64,000 nt of DNA, taken from the NCBI RefSeq assembly GCF_000785515.1, contig NZ_CP009913.1, forward strand, positions 2,124,001-2,188,000, written 5' to 3'. Shown piece by piece: positions 16,837 through 25,119 of this stretch (the first letter of the stretch is position 1; the number at the start of each line of letters is the position of its first letter). A program made the position numbers and the translations under genes. The notes beneath the pieces were generated by a model. That model saw nothing but the letters and a program-made list of their open reading frames with translations, did no database searches and was not told the origin of the DNA. Source of the stretch: Streptococcus salivarius (GTDB taxonomy: Bacteria; Bacillota; Bacilli; Lactobacillales; Streptococcaceae).

Positions 16837-17901
16837 ATGATGTTTCAAGATGTTGTTATTGTCATTCCTGCCTATGAACCTGATGACCGTTTGTTGGAAC
16901 TTTTGAAAAATATTCGGGATAAGGAAAATCAAATGTTTGACATTATTCTAGTCGATGACGGTAGTGGAGCTGATTTTGCACCGTTATTTGCAATAGCGCA
17001 GAGTAACTATGCTTGTCATTTGCAAAGACATGCTGATAATAAAGGAAAAGGTCGTGCTTTAAAAACGGCTATTTCATATATTTTGGACAATTTTCCTAAT
17101 GCCAAAGGAATTGTGACGATTGATTCTGATGGTCAACACACCTACGAAGACATGATGAAATGTTTGGCTGAATTTTTGCAACATCCTGATAGTTTGGTGC
17201 TGGGTGTTAGAACATTTGAAAAATCTGTTCCTTTACGTAGTAAATTTGGAAATTTATTGACAAGAGACGTCTTGGGGGCTATGACAGGTGTGCACGTTTC
17301 TGATACGCAAACGGGACTTCGTGTGATTCCTATGTCATGGTTGCCAAAACTCTTAACCGTGGAGGGTGAACGGTATGAATTTGAGATGAATATGTTACTT
17401 GAGGCAAAAGAGGACAATATTCTGATTTGTGAAGTTGGCATTGCAACGATTTATTTGGATGAAAATCAGTCGTCGCATTTTGATGCGATTCGTGACTCGA
17501 TTAGAATTTACAAGGTTTTCTTCAAGTACATTTTTTCAGCATTGTTTTCCTTCTTGGTTGATATTGTTGCTTTTACGATTTTAATTTCTTTGTTTAATGG
17601 ATTGAGTTTTAGTGCGGTGACGTTAGCTTCGATTTTAGCGCGTGTGATATCATCTGTTGTTAATTTCACCCTGAATCATAAGGTGGTCTTTAAACAAGGT
17701 CAATCAAATAGTGCGATAAAATACTTCACTTTGGTGGTAGTACAGATTGTTTTGTCAAGTTTATTGGTAACAGTTCTAGGAAATGCCTTGACGACGCTGC
17801 CAATTTCATTGGTGAAGATTTTAGTTGACGGTACACTTTTCATTGTCAGTTATTTTGTGCAAAAACATTTGATTTTTAGTGGAGGTGAGAATGAAGACTA
17901 G
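16837..17901 (+). CDS. GT2 glycosyltransferase fused to a GtrA-like membrane domain
   Basis: A 354-residue protein with an N-terminal family-2 glycosyltransferase domain (about 1–225; VIVIPAYEPDD, LVDDGSG, TIDSDGQH) resembling dolichyl-phosphate-mannose or undecaprenyl-phosphate sugar synthases. The C-terminal GtrA domain (about 232–350) has four hydrophobic segments. Such fusions typically make or flip lipid-phosphate-linked sugars. It starts with tandem ATGATG after AAAGGAGA; the first ATG overlaps a TGA that would have ended the original GGDEF frame before the local duplication. Its stop overlaps the next gene by 11 bases. Confidence 0.9.
   Translation: MMFQDVVIVIPAYEPDDRLLELLKNIRDKENQMFDIILVDDGSGADFAPLFAIAQSNYACHLQRHADNKGKGRALKTAISYILDNFPNAKGIVTIDSDGQHTYEDMMKCLAEFLQHPDSLVLGVRTFEKSVPLRSKFGNLLTRDVLGAMTGVHVSDTQTGLRVIPMSWLPKLLTVEGERYEFEMNMLLEAKEDNILICEVGIATIYLDENQSSHFDAIRDSIRIYKVFFKYIFSALFSFLVDIVAFTILISLFNGLSFSAVTLASILARVISSVVNFTLNHKVVFKQGQSNSAIKYFTLVVVQIVLSSLLVTVLGNALTTLPISLVKILVDGTLFIVSYFVQKHLIFSGGENED
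16921..16997 (+). repeat. Duplicated segment B, copy 2 (native position)
   Basis: Native copy inside the GT2–GtrA gene of the 77-bp sequence also found at 16715–16791. Confidence 0.95.
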
Positions 17902-20116
17902 TAAGAGGATACTCTATTTCGTTGCATTTGTAACGACTGCCTTTTATTTAACTTGGCGTTTGGTGGCGACTATTCCGTGGCATGATTCATGGTTTGCGCT
18001 GATCTTTGGGATTTTATTGTGGGGAAGTGAGGTAGTTTCAGCCATTACAGGCTACATTCTCATTTGGAATAAGCAAAAGGACTTTGAGCTTGAAAAGCCT
18101 GAGATTGCTAAGGAGCGTTACCCAGATGTGGATGTTTTGATTGCAACGCATAATGAGGATCCAGAGTTGCTTTATAAGACGATTAATGCCTGTACTTTTA
18201 TGGAATATCCTGATAAGTCTAAGGTGCATATCTACGTCTGTGATGATACCAATCGTCTAGAAGTTGCCAAATTGGCTGATGAGCTTGGTGTTGGTTATTT
18301 TGGTTTGGCGGATAATAAAGATGCCAAATCAGGAAACTACAATAATGCTTTACGTCAGACGTCATCACCTTTGGTGGCGACATTTGATGCGGATATGATT
18401 CCTTATCGTGAATTCCTGTTGGAAACTGTGCCTTATTTTGTTGAACAAGTTGAGGCTTATGAAAATGGTGACGATTATGATAAGTCAAAAGTTGGTTTGA
18501 TTCAAACGCCACAAAGTTTTTACAATGCTGATATTTTCCAATTTAACTTGTTTTCAGAATCAACCTTACCAAACGAACAAGATTTCTTTTCCAAAGAAAT
18601 TAATGTTTGCAATAATTCGCACGGTGCAGCGGTTTATACGGGGTCTAATACGCTTATTTTCCGCAAGGCGATTGAAGATGTTGGTGGTTTTCCGACAGAT
18701 ACCATTACGGAGGATTTCGAGCTAGGTGTTCGGATGAATGCGGCTGGTTATGTAAATTATTCGACGAAAAGTCCAATGGCTAGCGGGTTAACGCCAACAG
18801 ATTTGAAGAGTGTCCTCAAACAGCGCGCGCGCTGGGGACGTGGCGTTATTCGCAGTAGCTACAATATGAATATCTTCTTTAATCCCAAATTGACAAAGGG
18901 GCAAAGAATTGTTTATATTAATGGCTATCTTTATTGGTGGTCTTTCTTTAGACGGTTATTGTATATCTTGGCACCGATTTTATATACGGTTTTCCATGTG
19001 CGTGTGGTGGTGTCAAATATCTGGCTACTGTTCCTATTCTGGTTGCCAAGTTACGCATTGACACACTTGTCAATGCGAGAAGTCTCAAAACAATACCGAA
19101 CACAGGTTTGGGGAGAAATTGTGGAAACGATTTTTGCTCCGTATTTGTTTATTCCCATGATGTTGGAGTCCTTTGGCATTAGCGATAAAAAATTTAAGGT
19201 GACACGTAAGGAAAATGATACGTCGTGGACGTTGTACCTTTATGCGCTTCCTTATCTTGTTTTATGGGGATTAGCCGTTTATGGTTTGGTGACTTTTAAC
19301 TATGGAAAATTTGGTTCAGAGCTTTTTTATGGAAGTATTATCAGTTTTTGGTTGATTTATCATATCATCAATTTGACCTTTGCGATTTTCTGTGCGCTTG
19401 GTCGTCCGATTTATCGCTCAAGTGAGCGTTTTACTGTTGATGAAGCTATGGTTATTGAGGTTGATGATGATTCTTACCAAGTGAGAGTCTGTGATATTTC
19501 AGAAACGGGGATTTCATTCTATACGGATTTACCATTGTATTTGCCGAAAGAAAAAGAACTGACGCTTAATTTGCAATCACGTGATTACCATGCGAGGGTA
19601 AAAGGTCATGTTGTTCGTGTTTTTGCGATTGATAATGGTTGGCGCTACGGCGTTCAATTTTCAGAAATTCCTGAAGCTGATAAGCGCGAATTTTATCAGT
19701 ACATTTATGACCGCATTAATCACAATCTTCCGAAGGAAAAAGACCCTTGGATGACAACATGGGATGATTTATTTGAGAACTTTAGTCAACGTTTCCAAAA
19801 TAATGAACGTCCTGTTTCAGCCTATGACCAAGTAGCTTTTCCGAAAGTTCGTGTTAATGAAGAGGTTCAGGTTGCTGGAAAAAAATGCCAGCTTAGAAAG
19901 ACAGATTATTATTACATGACATTTTCTGGAAAATTGACAAATCCTAAAAAAGAACCGAATGTCGCATTTACCTACAAAGATTTGCCAATTCAGTTGACTT
20001 TTGTGTCCTATGATATTGATAGAGACGAATCGCTTTATCGAGTTACCAATTTAGCGGATTTGGATAGCTTACCTGCTTTTAAAGCCTTAGCAAATGAATG
20101 GAGAGGGAGAGTATGA
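17891..20116 (+). CDS. BcsA-like processive glycosyltransferase with C-terminal PilZ domain
   Basis: A 741-residue polytopic synthase. The GT2 core carries all cellulose-synthase-type motifs: D118–D119, DAD at 166–168, TED at 273–275 and QRARW at 311–315, followed by several membrane helices and a gating-loop-like FKVTRKE stretch. Residues about 505–620 are a PilZ domain with RxxxR arginines (Arg505, Arg509, Arg513) and DISETG (535–540), the c-di-GMP-binding signature. It should polymerise and export a beta-glucan-like chain when c-di-GMP binds; cellulose, mixed-linkage glucan or another polymer cannot be decided from sequence. ATG at 17891 is preferred over the GTG at 17879 because GGAGGTGA lies between them. 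ATGA overlap with the next gene. Confidence 0.93.
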   Translation: MKTSKRILYFVAFVTTAFYLTWRLVATIPWHDSWFALIFGILLWGSEVVSAITGYILIWNKQKDFELEKPEIAKERYPDVDVLIATHNEDPELLYKTINACTFMEYPDKSKVHIYVCDDTNRLEVAKLADELGVGYFGLADNKDAKSGNYNNALRQTSSPLVATFDADMIPYREFLLETVPYFVEQVEAYENGDDYDKSKVGLIQTPQSFYNADIFQFNLFSESTLPNEQDFFSKEINVCNNSHGAAVYTGSNTLIFRKAIEDVGGFPTDTITEDFELGVRMNAAGYVNYSTKSPMASGLTPTDLKSVLKQRARWGRGVIRSSYNMNIFFNPKLTKGQRIVYINGYLYWWSFFRRLLYILAPILYTVFHVRVVVSNIWLLFLFWLPSYALTHLSMREVSKQYRTQVWGEIVETIFAPYLFIPMMLESFGISDKKFKVTRKENDTSWTLYLYALPYLVLWGLAVYGLVTFNYGKFGSELFYGSIISFWLIYHIINLTFAIFCALGRPIYRSSERFTVDEAMVIEVDDDSYQVRVCDISETGISFYTDLPLYLPKEKELTLNLQSRDYHARVKGHVVRVFAIDNGWRYGVQFSEIPEADKREFYQYIYDRINHNLPKEKDPWMTTWDDLFENFSQRFQNNERPVSAYDQVAFPKVRVNEEVQVAGKKCQLRKTDYYYMTFSGKLTNPKKEPNVAFTYKDLPIQLTFVSYDIDRDESLYRVTNLADLDSLPAFKALANEWRGRV

Positions 20117-22053
20117 TTAGTATTGCTAGATTACTGTTGTTCTTTGTGATTACCATGGGGTACAATGCCTTTTTCCGTAATACTGTGAAGATGAATCGCA
20201 GTCTGACATGGGTGTTTACATTTTCAGTCATTACATTGGTATTGTACCTTGGTAGTTTGTTAGGCTTTATGTTGCAGACCGTGTATGCCATTTCTGTTTT
20301 GGGCTGTCTTTTGAGTCTTTATTATCTTTGGGCGGTATGGAAAAAGAAATATCGCTTTAGGAGACTTGATTATATTGCGCTTGGAATGATGGCTTATTTG
20401 CTTTTGTTTGGAATAACGCTCTGGCATTCACCGCTTTTACATTATGATAATTTTACGCATTGGGCAACGATTGTAAAATTTTTCCATATCAATAATGCTT
20501 TGCCAACACAGCAGGATACGATTATTAGTTATTATACCTATCCTGTTGGAAGTTCACTTTTCATTTATTTTTTCACGACTATCGTAGGCTTTTCAGAAGG
20601 TAGTATGTTGGTCGGGCAATTCTTCTTGATTGCTTCCAGTCTTTATGCCATGTTTGCGGCACTTCGTGATGATCGACGTGTCTTAATGGTTAGCATGATT
20701 TTTGCTTCGTTTGCTGTTTTTAATACGTTCAACGTTGCTATTCGATTAAATAATTTGCTGGTTGATTTTCTGCTTCCGGCCTTGGCCTTGGCAGCCATAG
20801 CAGGTTGTTTTGTCTATCGTAATCGTTTCTGGTTTTTGTCGCTAAATACGGCGGTAATTCTTGGATTATTAAGTATCGTCAAAGTAAGTGGACTTTTCTT
20901 TGTCGCTCTCGTTTTAGTAGTTTATGTGGTTTGTATTGTGCGTTTACTTGTTCGTAAAAGAGCACGTTTAAAAGCACTAGTGCTACTCATAATGACCTTG
21001 CTAGTCAGCTGTCTTCCTTTTGTTATTTGGCAAAAGCATGTGACGGATAATTTCCCAAATGCCTCAAGTGCCAAGCATGCGGTGTCCATGTCAGAACTTG
21101 GTCAGGTATTGACTGGAAATCTGTCAGGCGTCCCACAAAAAATTATCACTCTTTTTGTCAAATCGGTGTTTACGTTTGACAGTTTGGCAAGCAATGGAAT
21201 TTTGATAATCAATCTGATTATGCTGATTGCCTTTATTGTGATTGGCATTCGTTTGAAATATAAGAAATTTGTCTTGTTGACTTGGGGATTTGTTGATATT
21301 TCGATTGTGACTTACTATATTGGCATTTTACTCATGTATCTGACAGCAATGCCGACTGATGAAGCGTTAGAATTAGCAGGATTTGAGCGCTATGCTTCGA
21401 GCATCGTTATCTTTGTTTTTGGTTGTTTGACCATGGCTTTAGCATGGGTAATGGACAAGTGTCTGTATGAAAAAATCATTAGTAAACGTAATGCTAGGTC
21501 TTACAAGAGCTTATTTAATAAACACTTGTACCAATACGCGAGCCTTGTTTTGACAGTTTATGCCATTGGAATGTTCTTGTCAGAAAATAATAGCATTGTT
21601 TACAATAACAATCAGGAAACAAACGAGGTCGTAAAAGAAATTCATCAGTTTACTGGAAGTCAGAGTAATTCGTCAACGGATAGAATTTTGGTTGTAACAG
21701 CAGATAAGGAGAATGTAGATAATTATTTTGTCCAATATGCTAGTCGTTATTATCTGTGGGATGTCAATGTTGATGCCAGAGAAAATTTTGTGTCGGTTGA
21801 CCAAGAATTTTTAGATTTAATGGCATCATACAGCGACAGAGCAACAAGTTATTACCTCAGCAATGAAAATATCGATACTAGAGATGGTTCCAATTTAACA
21901 GACGATGACTTTATTGCACTCTTAAAAACGTATGACGAAGTCTTGATTTTAGATGACCATTATACGTTTAATGCCTTGACGAAAAAACTATTTGGTCGGA
22001 CATATTCCCCAGGATTGTATAAAGTATCAGATATTCTTGCTGGAAAAGGGTAA
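20113..22053 (+). CDS. Large polytopic membrane protein of the exopolysaccharide operon
   Basis: A 646-residue protein with roughly a dozen hydrophobic segments (from ISIARLLLFFVITM at the N-terminus to about residue 505) and a C-terminal, probably extracytoplasmic, hydrophilic domain (about 510–646). The overall look is that of GT-C-type or polymer-export membrane proteins, but I do not recognise a family with certainty. Start ATG at 20113 overlaps the BcsA-like stop as ATGA and has a GAGAGGGAG ribosome site, indicating tight coupling. It probably modifies or exports the polymer. Confidence 0.8.
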   Translation: MISIARLLLFFVITMGYNAFFRNTVKMNRSLTWVFTFSVITLVLYLGSLLGFMLQTVYAISVLGCLLSLYYLWAVWKKKYRFRRLDYIALGMMAYLLLFGITLWHSPLLHYDNFTHWATIVKFFHINNALPTQQDTIISYYTYPVGSSLFIYFFTTIVGFSEGSMLVGQFFLIASSLYAMFAALRDDRRVLMVSMIFASFAVFNTFNVAIRLNNLLVDFLLPALALAAIAGCFVYRNRFWFLSLNTAVILGLLSIVKVSGLFFVALVLVVYVVCIVRLLVRKRARLKALVLLIMTLLVSCLPFVIWQKHVTDNFPNASSAKHAVSMSELGQVLTGNLSGVPQKIITLFVKSVFTFDSLASNGILIINLIMLIAFIVIGIRLKYKKFVLLTWGFVDISIVTYYIGILLMYLTAMPTDEALELAGFERYASSIVIFVFGCLTMALAWVMDKCLYEKIISKRNARSYKSLFNKHLYQYASLVLTVYAIGMFLSENNSIVYNNNQETNEVVKEIHQFTGSQSNSSTDRILVVTADKENVDNYFVQYASRYYLWDVNVDARENFVSVDQEFLDLMASYSDRATSYYLSNENIDTRDGSNLTDDDFIALLKTYDEVLILDDHYTFNALTKKLFGRTYSPGLYKVSDILAGKG

Positions 22054-22162
22054 GTTTTCTAGCTTTATCAAGCATAAGTCTTGATATTTCAAATAAAATA
22101 TTCTATTATAACAAAAAATATGTAGAAGGAGGCGGAGTTTGTGACTTCGCCTCTTGTGGTGC
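22054..22162. other. Intergenic stretch after the exopolysaccharide operon
   Basis: No gene. An inverted repeat GAGGCG / CGCCTC (about 22132–22153) may be a weak terminator, though no T-run follows on the plus strand. Confidence 0.35.
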
Positions 22163-22354
22163 TCAAAAGACTTTCTTGAACATTGGAGAGGAAGCTAAGA
22201 TAAGTCCGTTTGAATTATCTGCTCTACTCATCACACAAAGCGAGGTCCTTAAAAGATACAATCCACGTTCCACACACTCAACACTAGCATAGAAAAATCT
22301 CATATCTACAAAAGCAATATCAGATTTTGGTTCTCGTGAACAATCAAAATAGCC
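22163..22354 (-). pseudogene. UmuC/UvrX-type Y-family DNA polymerase, N-terminal relic
   Basis: On the minus strand, 63 residues starting GYFDCSREPKSDIAFVDM and continuing with YASVECVERG and SRADNSNGLILASSP match the N-terminus of the translesion polymerases carried by streptococcal integrative elements and prophages. The start codon reads AAG instead of ATG, and the frame ends with TGA after FKKVF, far short of full length. A clear mobile-element relic. Confidence 0.8.
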
Positions 22355-22356
22355 CT

Positions 22357-22605
22357 TTATCTATCTCTTTTATAGTTGTTTTCCCAATATTCCCTTTCAC
22401 CTTTTCCTATGCCTTCTGGTAGTTGCTTCAAACATTGTCCCATACTTTGATATTTAACAATTTCAGTTATTTCAGCCAAAGAAAGTCTATGGGATGCTCT
22501 GCTAAAGTCCGTATCGAAGTAATCAACCTCTTCTATTTCAACTAAAATCTCATAATTTTGACCAAGATAATATTTAATTTCAGACGGTACTAACTTCTCT
22601 GATTC
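22357..22605 (-). pseudogene. Relic of the small gene preceding umuC
   Basis: An 82-codon frame without a start (ESEKLVPSEIKYYLGQNY ... WENNYKRDR, stop) directly upstream of the UmuC relic. It resembles the C-terminal part of the small protein, possibly YolD-like, that precedes umuC in such elements. It is truncated exactly at the attR-like repeat, as expected if the right border cut it. Confidence 0.6.
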
Positions 22606-22622
22606 TTACTGAGGTAAAATAA
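22606..22622. repeat. attR-like direct repeat
   Basis: Exact 17-bp copy of the rpmG 3' end (12008–12024). As at rpmG, a strong terminator hairpin follows nearby. Confidence 0.6.
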
Positions 22623-22629
22623 TTGAATT

Positions 22630-22662
22630 AAAAACCATGAAAATCTTATTTTCATGGTTTTT
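22630..22662. terminator. Strong hairpin terminator right of the attR-like repeat
   Basis: A 15-bp perfect stem (AAAAACCATGAAAAT / ATTTTCATGGTTTTT) with a CTT loop and a terminal T-run; usable in both directions. Confidence 0.85.
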
Positions 22663-22685
22663 CTATTACTCAAAGAGGATCTCCT

Positions 22686-23617
22686 ATGACAAAAATAGAA
22701 ACATTTAGATGGCGTATGTGGCATGTTTATCTCCTTATTTTTATAACCATTCTACTTACAGGTACATTCGTTCGCTATGGTTATAGAATTCAGGCCGCTT
22801 ATTCCTTAGACGATAGACTTTACGACTATACTAACAAAAAAGTTACTGTAACATCCTTTCAAAACGTCAAAATTGGAAACTTTAACGTTTTAGGTGTTAA
22901 GTTTGGAAATGAAAAAGCACTTGAGAGAAGTCAATTAGCCGTCGGTCGCTCCTATCTAGCCTTCCAAGAATCTAGGTATAAAGCATCTAAACACAAGAAG
23001 TACCCTAAAAATTATGATATTATCCACTATTATCAGCTTGGTAAAGATACTGGAAAAGGACACACTATTGATGTACTAGACCTTGCTAAGAAACTAGGAT
23101 ACGATGATCCCGGTTCTATGGATAATACCATGTACTCCGATGGTAGGGATGAGTTTGTGAAATTTTCATCCTATGACAACGAAAAAGTATTCTATGTCAA
23201 TTTACGCACCCATAAGGCAACAAAACCAAACCAGCAAAAGTCAGTCAATACTACGAATTTGCTAAACCTTACCGCTATCTCCTTTCAAAGGATAATTTTT
23301 CTATAGGTCATAAAGATGATCCCCTCACTATCAACTCCATGCCCCTTATCTGGACCAAAGAAAGAAATTTTGCTGATTACAAAGATCAAGACGATAACGA
23401 ATACAGTGACCAATCGCTCAAAAAAAGAGTCAGCCTAATTATCGTAACAACTGATTCACTTAATTTGGATGATGCCATTAAACTCCAAAAAGAGTTAACA
23501 CCAGATAAGGAGGATATCTATTGGTATTTTACAAGTACTGATACAACGACTGGACACCTCGAGGAAGTTAAAAGTCAAAAAGATTACAACCTACTAGTTA
23601 AGGAGAGTCATAACTAA
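22686..23617 (+). pseudogene. Unrecognised membrane-anchored protein, frameshifted
   Basis: It starts MTKIETFRWRMWHVYL with an AGAGGATC ribosome site and one transmembrane segment (about 14–32), followed by an extracytoplasmic hydrophilic domain. Near nt 23235, at a CAAAAG tract, the frame changes: the first frame ends at 23306 while good coding sequence continues in another frame (QYYEFAKPYRYLLSKDNF) to a stop at 23617. Joined, it would be about 310 residues. I recognise no family. The next gene starts one base after the stop. Confidence 0.7.
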
Positions 23618-23618
23618 T

Positions 23619-24410
23619 ATGGTAAAAAATAACTTAAAATACCTTAAAATTACTATGCCCTTGATTTTATTATTGACCATGATTGCTATCTTTTTCTATT
23701 ACAATGCTCAAGAAAATATTAAAGGGTTTTATAAAACTCGTGGATTTCAAGGAAAGGTGCAAATAACTGGTATCGGATGGGCAGATAAAATTACTTATTG
23801 TATGAATAAAGAAGATGAGGTTAAACATTACTTGATTTTCCATATTGATTATCAAGAAACCATTAATAACAAAAAAGAACATGTAAAGACTCAACTGCCT
23901 CTCCATATTCAAGATTTACTCTATCCTTACATTGCCAGTCCAACGGAAAGCGACTCAGATTTTAATCGCCAAAATAGTGAATATAAGATTTTACCTGATG
24001 AAAGAGAATATGGGGACGACTTTGTTAAAAAGTCTATTAAAATCAACCCTAGAAATCAAAAATTTATCAATGATATCTCTAAAGCTCTAAGATCCGAGAA
24101 AGATTTAAAAAATATTATTGTTCAGATAGAACCTGTACCATACACGACACTCTATACTTATGAGAGGGGACATTCTAAAGCGCTAGGTGGCTATTATGAT
24201 TTTTCACTTAAAGATGCTCTACGAAACAAACAACTTACTGTCCAATTGAGTTTTCCTTCTGGTTCCACGACTAAAGAAATTGACTTACATTCTCAATTAG
24301 AACAGATACTTAAAAACTCTGAACTACCAGATGGATGGTATATCTTAAATCAAAATAACGACTTTCCAAAAGAGGTACATATTGATGACAATCAAATTAG
24401 AATTAACTGA
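23619..24410 (+). CDS. Unrecognised membrane-anchored protein (263 aa)
   Basis: One N-terminal transmembrane segment (about 11–29) and a long extracytoplasmic region with no cysteine-rich or catalytic motif that I can identify. It follows the preceding gene after one base and overlaps the following one, so the three form an operon. All three share the plan of short cytoplasmic N-terminus, membrane helix and hydrophilic outer part. It appears intact although both neighbours are broken. Confidence 0.65.
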   Translation: MVKNNLKYLKITMPLILLLTMIAIFFYYNAQENIKGFYKTRGFQGKVQITGIGWADKITYCMNKEDEVKHYLIFHIDYQETINNKKEHVKTQLPLHIQDLLYPYIASPTESDSDFNRQNSEYKILPDEREYGDDFVKKSIKINPRNQKFINDISKALRSEKDLKNIIVQIEPVPYTTLYTYERGHSKALGGYYDFSLKDALRNKQLTVQLSFPSGSTTKEIDLHSQLEQILKNSELPDGWYILNQNNDFPKEVHIDDNQIRIN

Positions 24411-24884
24411 AGAAAGAACTCAGAGAGAATTATCTGAGGAAGAATGGGCTTTTCCTATTTGGAGATGGGCGGCTTTCTCACTATTTGACACCCTAATCCT
24501 AGTTAGTCCCCTGACAAGAGAATTGATTTATCCTGGGGGGAGTGATTCTCGTTTTTACCTAGGTAAATCATTGGGTAACTTGATGCTAGATGATACACAA
24601 CGCTTCATCTTTATTATTATCATTCTAACTCTGTTGCTACCTGCTTTTGCCTTAATCGTAGAAAGCCTATTATTTTCAAAAGGACATCCTCTACTTTCAA
24701 TGATATGTAGCTGTCTAATTTTGTTAGTGCAACGGTCCTATTTGTCTATAGTCTCAGTATTGTCCCAGATTTTTGGAGCTTTACAATTTATAGTTATATG
24801 CTTTACCTTCTCTTCAACATAGGTAACTCCCTCAGAAAAATCAATAGAATCATCAATCTTAGGCAGAATAACACCAAAGCATAA
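24385..24884 (+). pseudogene. Unrecognised polytopic membrane protein, frameshifted
   Basis: It starts MTIKLELTEERTQRELSEEE at an ATG overlapping the previous gene. The frame carries three hydrophobic segments and then loses coherence at nt about 24720 (TTTTG). Restoring one T gives CLIFVSATVLFVYS and a plausible C-terminus ending RQNNTKA with a stop at 24882–24884. The unshifted frame ends at 24822. About 166 residues when intact; function unknown. Confidence 0.6.
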
Positions 24885-24932
24885 CAGCCTCTATCTACAT
24901 AATACTCCCCTTTTAGTATAGGAATGACACAA

Positions 24933-25067
24933 ATGAAACAAAAAAATCTTGTCTACTCTGAAGTTGACCACCTAGCTAAAAGCTTCCATATTAATTTTGA
25001 AAATCATTTTAGGAATACTCTAGACCCCTGTCTCAGAAATAAATTTCACTCCTTTTGTAGCAAATAA
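24933..25067 (+). other. Small ORF or gene fragment (44 codons)
   Basis: MKQKNLVYSEVDHLAKSFHI and a further 24 residues, then a stop. An AGGA lies 9 bases upstream. No family recognised; it may be the truncated start of a lost gene. No other feature is visible between 24885 and 25086. Confidence 0.3.
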
Positions 25068-25086
25068 ACAATTTAATTAATAGTAA

Positions 25087-25112
25087 AAAAATCAACATAT
25101 TACCGTTGATCT
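25087..25112 (-). terminator. Terminator of the NUDIX gene
   Basis: Minus-strand stem ATCAAC / GTTGAT followed by a run of seven T. Confidence 0.8.
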
Positions 25113-25119
25113 TTTATTT

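Larger units (their letters stand above)
12008..22622. mobile_element. Putative degraded integrative element inserted at the rpmG 3' end
   Basis: Bounded by 17-bp exact repeats of the rpmG 3' end. The interval holds a decayed IS, scrambled gene fragments, a GGDEF/GT/BcsA-PilZ operon and, at the right border, relics of a UmuC-type polymerase gene of the kind carried by streptococcal integrative elements. No integrase or conjugation gene remains. To my knowledge the rpmG 3' end is a reported insertion site for streptococcal ICE/IME elements. The operon could have come with the element or been added later. Confidence 0.45.

Noticed and set aside
16727..16840. 37-residue chimeric ORF between cyclase and glycosyltransferase
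   Set aside because: It is made of duplicated pieces of both neighbours in the repeat A/B region and is a by-product of the duplication, not a gene.
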